Of a stretch of 60,000 nt of DNA, positions 52,266-60,000 are shown piece after piece; positions within the stretch are counted from its first letter, which is position 1, and each line of letters begins with the position of its first letter. The DNA comes from Nymphaea colorata (Eukaryota > Streptophyta > Magnoliopsida > Nymphaeales > Nymphaeaceae), in assembly GCF_008831285.2 (NCBI RefSeq), contig NC_045147.1, positions 4,490,001 through 4,550,000 on the forward strand, in the 5' to 3' direction. The position numbers were made by a program, and so were the translations under genes. The notes beneath the pieces are model-generated. The model worked only from the letters and a program-made list of their open reading frames with translations. It ran no database searches and was not told where the DNA came from.

Positions 52266-53340
52266 TGTTGACCAACAATTAGCAATTTTTATTATAATCA
52301 TCAAACAAAATAATGAAAATCATGCTTTACAATATATTTTTCAACGTTCTAGAGAAACCATTTTAATTTGATAATCTTTAAAGGGAGTTTACAATTAAGT
52401 TGTGAGTTTGTGAAATATCCAAGTACTAATACACCATCACAAATAGCAATTAACCCAAAGTTTAGGCAATTTAAGGTATATTCTTTTCTTGTATGACATG
52501 ATATTAAAAAATTCTTCCATGAAGAGTCCATTTTAACTTATTGTACTCTAATTTTGTGATCTTCTTAGAGTAATAGGTGATACACTCATTTCAATGATAG
52601 TTTAATAAAAATCATGTTAGATATCAAAATAAAACATGGTTTATCTCACATAAATATATGCATGAGTGTTTGATCTATAGCTTGCTTTTATTTATGCCAG
52701 ATGGAAAGCATCCAAAAACTGATGCAATAATATGAACTGAACTTTTAGAGAAACCCAACTTTTGGATTTTGTTTAATTCCATAGGGTAATGTAACATCAC
52801 CACTTATTATACTCATATATGACATGCTCACAAGTTTCTCGAGTCTAAATTCTGCTTCTATAACATTTGTTCTACATAGGTAAATATTATCTTCTAGACT
52901 GAGGACGTGCCAATATTTTCCAATTCCTTGCTCCAATACATGGTTATTCATATCCTCTAAAAGAATTTAAAAATAGACATTTATTTAAGAATGAGAAAGA
53001 ATAATGCAATTCCAGACATTCATCACATAGGGACGCAATCGAACATTGTTTTGACATTTTAAAAGCTAGTTTCCCTAATTCTAAGATACAATTATTGTTG
53101 ACACACAAACAAATATAGTTATCTCAATCTATATACTATATAATTATATTTGAACCAATAAGATTGATGATTGAATATCAAAAGATTTTGAAGACCATTG
53201 GATTCTACCACAATGTCAACTTACAAGAGGATGTCCAATCGAGCACATCTTTACATGCACAATATGATGCAAAAAAACATTTAGAAAATCAATTGCACAA
53301 CTATAAGATTGATTATGTCAATGGAAGAGATAGATATTAA
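52266..53340 (+). pseudogene. Decayed PIF/Harbinger transposase
   Basis: Segments in shifting frames follow the plant Harbinger nuclease. The N-terminal helix-turn-helix part VDQQLAIFIIIIKQNNENHA then LQYIFQRSRETI is at 52266-52360. IAINPKFRQF lies near 52450, where intact proteins continue with the first catalytic Asp (lost here). The C-terminal part YPLKEFKN, SRHSSHRDAIEHCFDILKAS and FPNSKIQLL is at 52960-53095; in intact proteins the Glu of the IEHCF-type motif is the last catalytic residue and it is present. Stops and frameshifts break it throughout, and the middle of the nuclease is unrecognisable. Terminal repeats were not found. Confidence 0.7.
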
Positions 53341-55682
53341 CTATAGCATTTTGTAGTAATTCTTTCTCTTTTCACTTGTTAGCTCTTGTTTCTCAGAAAA
53401 CTATTTTTCATTTTCGTAATTCATTACCATGATATTAATGCAACTATACTTATTGTGCAATGAAGGTAACGTGAATGTTGCAACACGATGAAAGTAATAT
53501 GTAGTGAACGGTTACTAGTATTTTTTATTATTATGAATCATGTTGCCCTCAAGTGCAACAATACGGTGGACCGTTATACAAGTTACTTTCCACTTTGAAA
53601 GAAGCCACACACATTTTAGGAACTATAATATAAAGAAGCATAAGACAAAATCACAATGCTAAATGTTCTATTTTCTCACTATGTTACTGCTTTTTATTTT
53701 ATGTTTTTGTACTTAACGAGGCAACATCTAACTCTTAATGCATGTCAACTTGATATGTGTAATGCAACTTGTTTAACACAGCCAAATGAGTACTTCAAAT
53801 ATATGGACCTGCAAACTTTGTGCATGGATTGTGGTGCGGACTTTGTGTATATGGAGTTATTACAAACTTAATGTGTATGAACATGAAGTTAGATAGGATT
53901 AGGATTGTGCTTGTGCCTTTGATAGTAGTATGGACACAAGAAATCCATAACTTAACTTGAATTATGGTAAAGTATACTTTACAAATCATGTCTTTCAAAA
54001 CGACTTCCAAAAGTCAAATTTTTTAAAACCATTTTTTGAAAATCCTAGGAACATTCATGATCAAGAATTAGCCCTAGGTTGACCTATAAATATCATACTA
54101 AGGCCTAATCCAGAGTGGCTTCAAATTGTCAAATAAGTCCTTAACCCCATAACTAAAACCCTAGTTGGCCACCCATAAAATCCTAACTTCGGTATTGATG
54201 AAGATCAGATATTGAGATCATCTACTCATTCATAAACGGTAGGAAATCAAAGGATCATGCCAAATTTGGATCCAAAACACTGCATCACAATAGATTTGGA
54301 TCTTAAGAACTCAAGTCATGATGCTATCATTAATGACTTACAAGTTAGACCATGATGGTATGGGATCTTAATGATGCTTGGAGCTCAAACTTGGATCATG
54401 ATAGTATTGGACCCTAGAATATCCATATCATAATCTATCTTGGATCTTATGATATTTGGATCACAAAGACCATGCATGGTATTCAGATTATGATACTGGA
54501 CCTTTCTCATTCAATCTGTATCTTCAATCTGTGATCTTGGAACTTAGTCAAAACTTGGCCAGACTATTGGTCTATTAATCATGTGAATGCAATTTGGATC
54601 TTAAACCATCCTTTGGTCATAATGTCAGATCTCATTCAGCTTTGGATCATAAAATTGGAACTTAGTATCACCTTCAAATCACATCCCAAATCCCTGAACT
54701 AACTAAGAATTCCATAAAATTGGGTATTGGTATCACCTTAAAATCACATCTCAAATCCCTTAACTAAGTAAGAATTCTGGTCCTTGATCCCCTCGACTAA
54801 ACCCTAGAAACCTAAGGTCTTGAGCATTTAGGTCCTAGGCACATGCATCATACATGATAGTATATGTGCATAGATCTATGACAAATAAGGGAATTGACTA
54901 TGTCTCTCTCAAAGCTTTTCTGTTCATAAACTCTAATTTCTGATTTTGAATTGAACATTTCTAAAACTAAGACACGTTTGCTTTAATGCATTTAGGATAG
55001 ATTGATATTCAACACTAGATATTAGATCAACAGTACGGTCTAGTCCTTGTCAGATTAACCCATGGTTGATGTGCCAGAAACAATTAGATTCGTAGTAACA
55101 AGTTGGGATCCATCTCTCAAAGTTATCCCACATGATATAATGGAGACAAATACAAGTTTTCCCCAGTCGATAGTCTACATGTGAAACGCAAACTTTGCAT
55201 GTAAAGGAAATGGTGCCACATTAATAAGTAATCAATGATGCATGCAACAGCACTATTAGATTGAAGGTTCATGGTGGAAGCTCAAGCGATTGCTCCTAAC
55301 AACTATTTAGAACTTCAAAAGTTTTTGATCCGCGAATAATATAAGCTACATCGGTCAAAGAGACAACGGCTTCAGTGGCTGTGCCAAATATCCACGGGAC
55401 ACGTCCAAGTCTAGTTTGAACTTATAAACAGTAGGCGGCCCTGAAAATTGATAAAAGCAGGTTTGCATACTCCAAAATTTTAGGTTCGTCCATTGAAGGC
55501 TTTACAGAAAGAGCCGTGGAAGTTAGCGAAAAGGTCTAGACTTGTGGGACATCTTCTTTCTGTCGTGTTTCTAGTGTTTGGTCTTAAGGACAGACTAAGA
55601 GTGGGGGAAGCATTCATATTTGACGTTGTAGCTACTTACTAACTCTGAGTGTCATTTCTCGTTCCCGTTCCCCTCTCCTTTA
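53341..55682. other. No gene seen; short GGATC(A/T)-rich repeats
   Basis: Non-coding. Between about 54240 and 54700 the motif TTGGATC(A/T) recurs at irregular spacing. A 65-bp tandem lies at 54654 (listed). Nothing else is supported. Confidence 0.4.
54654..54780 (+). repeat. 65-bp two-copy tandem duplication
   Basis: Copies start at 54654 and 54719 and share TATCACCTT(C/A)AAATCAC and CAAATCCCT(G/T)AACTAA, AAGAATTC. Confidence 0.8.
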
Positions 55683-55882
55683 GGGGCCATTTGATATATC
55701 TAAAATCATAGAATTTTAAAATCAAAATGCTCATTTTTTAAGAAATTGAAATTATTAAACAAACAGGGTATTTTGTTTATGAAATTAGAAAACTGAAATA
55801 TGAAATTTTGATTCCATTCCGAGGAGTTATGATTTTAGAATTTTCATTCTTGAATCAAGATTCCGAACCATCAAACAGCCCC
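55683..55882. mobile_element. 200-bp Tourist-like (PIF/Harbinger) MITE
   Basis: Left end GGGGCCATTTGATATATC pairs imperfectly with right end CCATCAAACAGCCCC. TTA at 55680-55682 and 55883-55885 is the 3-bp target duplication typical of PIF/Harbinger. The interior is AT-rich with ATGATTTTAGAATTTT / AAAATCATAGAATTTT in inverted orientation. Its termini resemble those of the 937-bp element in the MTP intron, although the interiors differ. Confidence 0.8.
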
Positions 55883-56049
55883 TTAGGGGCACTATTGTGT
55901 AAGAAAGTGAGGTGTTGTATCCAGGGGTGGAGCAAGGCCACTTTTGTGAGACATTGTAGACTCAATGGGAAACAGTCAGACAACCTTCTCTTAGCAAACT
56001 GCTGTCAACTGGCATACAAGGGGGATTCCAAGCGTCGCCAATTTTTGAT

Positions 56050-56340
56050 TTAAAAGTGTGCATCGGGCTGGGCTTGAACCATCAAATAAAGGCTCGGGCC
56101 AGCACAAACCTGACTATAGCTGGACAGAGTTGGCCTCAACCCGACTAGACATATATAATTATGTTTAATATATTTTGTCTTTATATATATATATAAATTT
56201 ATTGATTCATTTTTTAATTAAGGTCAAGTCCAGCCGGCCTATGCCCTGGTGGTCGGGCTTGGGCCCTGGCTAGGGGCACATGTTCTGGGCTGGTCCGAAC
56301 CTTCGGATCTGACCGGGTCGGCCTGATCCCCTACCATAGT
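56050..56340. mobile_element. GGGC/GCCC-rich TE-like relic
   Basis: GTGTGCATCGGGCTGGGCTT, then GGCTCGGGCCAGCAC, and later GGTCGGGCTTGGGCCCTGG and CCGGGTCGGCCTGATCCCC flank an AT-rich core. This is the composition of ends of some plant non-autonomous DNA transposons, but ends and target duplication are unresolved. Confidence 0.35.
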
Positions 56341-56693
56341 TTGAGTATGCATAGTAACAACATCAATATAAAAAATATCAGTTTTTCACCGCTTGTTTGT
56401 GCAAAGCAGTACTGGAAGAAGACCAACTTTATGCTAAGACCAAACGATTAACACAAATATAATCATACAAATTGCTTGAAAGATGTTAACAATATTAACG
56501 ATTAAGTTCTTACCTAGTTCCAGCATTAACGGATCAATTAAGACACATGCCTCTGAGGATCAACGTTTAGGAATGCAATAGGCTTGTCAACAATTGGTAG
56601 TACTCACAGTCAAGGTTTGTTCTTCCTCTCTTAGTCTTACTTGTGTTTCTGATTACTGGCCATAAATGTGTTGAGGTGTACGTTATCGAATTA

Positions 56694-57280
56694 TAGCCCG
56701 AATGACGTAGAGTTCAACCCAAACGTGCTGACATTGTGTTCATTTTCATCTTTCATAAACGTGCTATTGCATGTACTGTTATCATTGCTTGTGGCATGTG
56801 AATTGCCATATATCCCAACACATTCTTCAAAGTACCTCCAAGACTTAGCGTTCATGTGCGTTCTTGTATTTTCTTCTACCACGGTATTTCTGCAACATGT
56901 CATATAGTTAAATATATATAGAACTTTAACAGACATTCGTGGTAGAAGAACATTGTTCTACTAACCTTGATATAATCTGCCCAAACCTCAAGATCCACAT
57001 CAATAGTCTTGTTGATAGGATCCCACCCAGACCCACTAGTCTTTAGAATTTCTTTACAGTCATCCATTGTTGGCTTTGCATACTTTAATTTATTTTTTAT
57101 CTTGTTTTTTGTGAACTCTGGCCCAAACTTCTCAATCATTTTTCTCTCTATGGCAGAGTATGCCTTTGACTTTAGGCCACTGCTTGCTTTCATACCCAGT
57201 AATCTAGGCTGTTTAACTAAAATTTGGACTAAGTAGTCCATCTGCGCATCGTTCCACAACAAAGTCCCTTTTGGAAGACC
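56694..57280 (-). pseudogene. Myb/SANT-like DNA-binding domain protein fragment
   Basis: First exon 57280-56966 (105 codons, open) reads GLPKGTLLWNDAQMDYLVQ, then KMIEKFGPEFTKNKIKNKLK, then SGSGWDPINKTIDVDLEVWA and DYIK: the Myb/SANT-like domain found in PIF/Harbinger accessory proteins and in related host genes. It ends at AAG then GTTAGT. The next piece (56889-56694) carries NAKSWRYFEECVGIYGNSHA, the expected continuation, but is one base out of phase with the donor and meets a stop in the joined frame. It is therefore probably a broken copy, or my intron model is off by one base. It could be the accessory gene of the Harbinger relic 4 kb away. Confidence 0.7.
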
Positions 57281-57440
57281 CTGAATCTCCCATAGTTGAA
57301 ATATATTGAAGGGAACTTCAATGTATAAAAGTTTACAAATAAGATAACATGAAAATTGAAATGAATAAGGTAAGATAGCATGAAGCAAACATTGTTGAGA
57401 AGAAAAGTTTGATACGCACAATGACATGGACAATTAAGAG

Positions 57441-59396
57441 TGCCAATCAAATGGATATAGTTCTCACCAATTATACAAAATCAACCTAAGTAGTCGTCAG
57501 GTCCGACAGAATCCTAGTCATAAACCAAAGACTAATTCATTTGAAGACTAAACCAATAAACAAGTTCTATAGTGTTCCCATGTGTCTAGAGTTTATACAG
57601 TTCTTTCCTTTGCTATGTACTTCCTTTTCTTATGTTAAGTATTTGTTTACGCTTGTTCACTTGTAAGGGAGCACCCTCCCACCGGTGTAAGTGTCATGTT
57701 TGGCGATTCTATGTTTTGGATAGTCGGCATGGGAATCCTTGTATGCGGGTTCGGCCTTTCTATGTAAACAAGTTGAGATTATTCTCATTTCTTACCTTTC
57801 TCGTGATGTACAAGTTTTCCAAAATTAATACATTGCGAGTTTTCTTTATTCACATGTCTTTATGCACTTTGCTTCCAAAACGATCTTTGCGCCCCTTTCG
57901 ATGGTTTGAAGGCTGACGGCAAATAGGTTCTTGTCGTGTCGCACGAACTGAAAAAGTTAACCTGTGACAATAGAGTCATAGGCAAAATACATTCATTAGG
58001 TAGTCAATTATGTTGTGGGTGGTTGGACATGTTAACAAGTAAAAAAAGTAGTCAATTATGTTATAGAGTGGATGAAAGAAAGATGAGGGGACATGCAGAC
58101 TATGCAATTACATGAAGAGGACAAATGAAAATACAAGACGAGTGAGTTGAACATGAATGCCCCATAAGATGCTTTTAGTAAGAAAGTTTATTTATTTCTT
58201 TGCTATGACCATGCACAAATAACTGACGCTTTTGGTGTGTGCCACTCTCTAGTTGTCGTTGAAGTGAGAGCTTGAACATGTAACCAAAAGGAGGACAATG
58301 TCTAAAGTTATAGATGGTATAAAATGCAAACAACTCAAGCAAATATAGGGGTTCATAAAAATGTATCGGAAAGTGTGCATATAAAAGTTTGAAATTACAC
58401 TAATGCTCATGTTGTAAATGGCTAAGTTCAACCAGCGCTTTTTATGTTTCCTCATCTTGGCTGCTGATGTAGCTGCAATCCATCAGAGCTTAATTAATTT
58501 GCATCCTTTCTGCCGTTTAGAGAAGGAGCAGGTGCTTTTGTCATATGGAGACAACTGTTGGTTCAGATGCTACCTATTCTTGTGGACTCACCCTTCTTTT
58601 TTCCCTTTCGTCTCCATCATCGTCAGAATGAATTTTGTATCCATATTTGCATTCAACCTTGTATATTGAGTTCTTGGTCATTTAGAAAAAGAGAAACTAT
58701 TGTTATTTTTAGTAACTTTAGTGAATTATATTTAAACTGTAACCAATCAAGCTACATGTAAAGCACATTGTCGGCAGTACTCATACACGAGAAAAGTTCA
58801 TGAGAAATGATAGGGGCAGGTGCTATTTCAAGCCTGTTCAACTTTGTTGTGATATGGACCAGCAAAGAATTGGCTTCAATTTGCTAATCATTGCTTCCAA
58901 TGGTCATAGTGAAGGAAAAGCTTAATCCGGAGACACCAAATTTCATCACTATTTGTTTTTATTTTGTTTCATTATCTGGTCATGCTAGAGGCGAGCAGAA
59001 AAGTTCACAACATGGCTCTGCTATTTCCTCAGTGTGATCTGGTGGAGTTTTCTTACTACAGAAAATCTCCAGTGAAGAACACAATTCGCGAGCACTGCTG
59101 GGAAAGGGCCAGTCTCAACCAGTTGAATGGTGAAACACCACTGCATCACTAGCCAACGTAATGTGACAATGTAAACAAGATCAATTATTACCGATCAGCC
59201 AAGATGAGGAAACACCAATGGCTGTAGCGATGGGCCCTGTGATCAGTCTGAGCCCAGAGATCAACATGACCTACTTCTACCACTGCTAGAGTCGGTGCGT
59301 TTGTCAAGTAGGGAAATTCAAGCTTGATTCATGTATGTACAGTTCGATCCATTCAAAGGGGCGAAGTAAAAATTGAAGCATGATTCATGTTGAGGA
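57441..59396. other. No gene recognised
   Basis: Open frames at 58418-58669 and 58964-59152 are mildly protein-like (for example FCRLEKEQVLLSYGDNCWF; KVHNMALLFPQCDLVEFSYY) and may be exons of an unidentified gene, but without domain matches or a consistent exon chain. Confidence 0.3.
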
Positions 59397-59720
59397 CTAG
59401 CTTAATTCAAGAAGTGAAAAACTGCTACACTTGCGAGAGCAACAAAACACAGAAACAAATGTGACAAAAAACAATAACGAATGTGACAAAACCCATGTAT
59501 TCTTCAATCCCACCTCTGAAAACAAAAACGAGAGGAAAAAAAATGACATCCTACGAACGACAGAGAGCAAGTCAAGCGAAGAGCACGGGTTCATAGCAAC
59601 AAAAATGACAACCGCACGCCCAAAAGCGAACGCCCAAAATCGCCGGAGGGCTGAAAGAAATTCCCGGAGGGGAGAAGAGGAAGAGCCCACCTGCGCGGAG
59701 GGGAGAAGGGAGGAGCGAAC

Positions 59721-60000
59721 TGCTGCTGCCGGAGCTCTTTGCTGTGGCGGGGAGAAGATCCAACCGAACTGGAGGTGATGCTGGAGCTGCTGAGAAGTAC
59801 TATGGAGGGGAAGACGGAGCAGAGAAGCCGTGCAGCGGAGGGGCGTAAGCCTGCGAAACAAAAGGTTGAGCAGACCTGCTGCTGTCGAAGCTCTTTCCTG
59901 CGGCGGGGAGAAGATCCGACCGAACTGGAGGTGACGCTGGAGCTGCTAAGGAGGAGAAAAGGAAGCAGAGAAGCTGTGCTGCGGAGGGCCGGAAGCCTGC
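59721..60000 (+). repeat. 156-bp GC-rich tandem duplication cut by window end
   Basis: Copies start at 59721 and 59877 with TGCTGCTG(C/T)CG(G/A)AGCTCTTT, GGGGAGAAGATCC(A/G)ACCGAAC, GGAGGTGA(T/C)GCTGGAGCTGC and AGCAGAGAAGC. They are about 90% alike by eye, and the second runs off the window. The region (59.5-60 kb) is GC-rich like a gene start; a 154-codon minus-strand frame (59861-59397) crosses it but has no recognised domain. Confidence 0.8.

Overview
The window reads as nuclear DNA of a flowering plant: it is AT-rich, genes are split by long introns with GT..AG borders, and it is packed with decayed plant transposons, (TA)n and (GT)n microsatellites and what looks like transferred organelle DNA. 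A repeat-rich mitochondrial insert would fit an early-diverging angiosperm such as a water lily, but that is a weak inference.

The only intact, confidently recognised gene is on the minus strand at 32401-40932. Seven exons join in phase to a 399-residue manganese-type cation diffusion facilitator (MTP8-11 group). Its largest intron (3.6 kb) holds a 937-bp PIF/Harbinger-type MITE built from opposed purine and pyrimidine arms, and two smaller diverged MITE-like copies.

From left to right: 1-670 has a TA microsatellite with a perfect 105-bp inverted-repeat element plus a third copy; 1127-3179 is a broken hAT transposase; 3596-5641 is a mosaic of intron-containing fragments of unrelated genes (methionyl-tRNA synthetase, a PDS5-like cohesin factor, unidentified exons); 5905-9900 holds two opposed Ty1/copia remnants; 10997-11640 is a Ty3/gypsy gag remnant; about 12990-25660 looks like an old mitochondrial insertion (plastid-type trnN and trnM, a group II intron domain V, a dispersed repeat family); 26294-30770 has two-copy tandem duplications, a CACTA transposase fragment and purine/pyrimidine tracts; then the MTP gene; 41000-47800 is intergenic with a GC-rich gene-like island at 46.8-47.8 kb; 52266-53340 is a dead PIF/Harbinger transposase; 55683-55882 is a small MITE; 56694-57280 is a Myb/SANT-like fragment; 59.4-60 kb is GC-rich with a 156-bp tandem repeat cut by the window end.

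There is no operon-like organisation. The common thread is mobile DNA and local two-copy tandem duplication around one housekeeping-type transporter gene. No clearly new biological system is visible. The best candidates for a second look are the fragment mosaic at 3.6-5.6 kb, the dispersed repeat family in the organelle-like block, and the purine/pyrimidine MITE inside the MTP gene.
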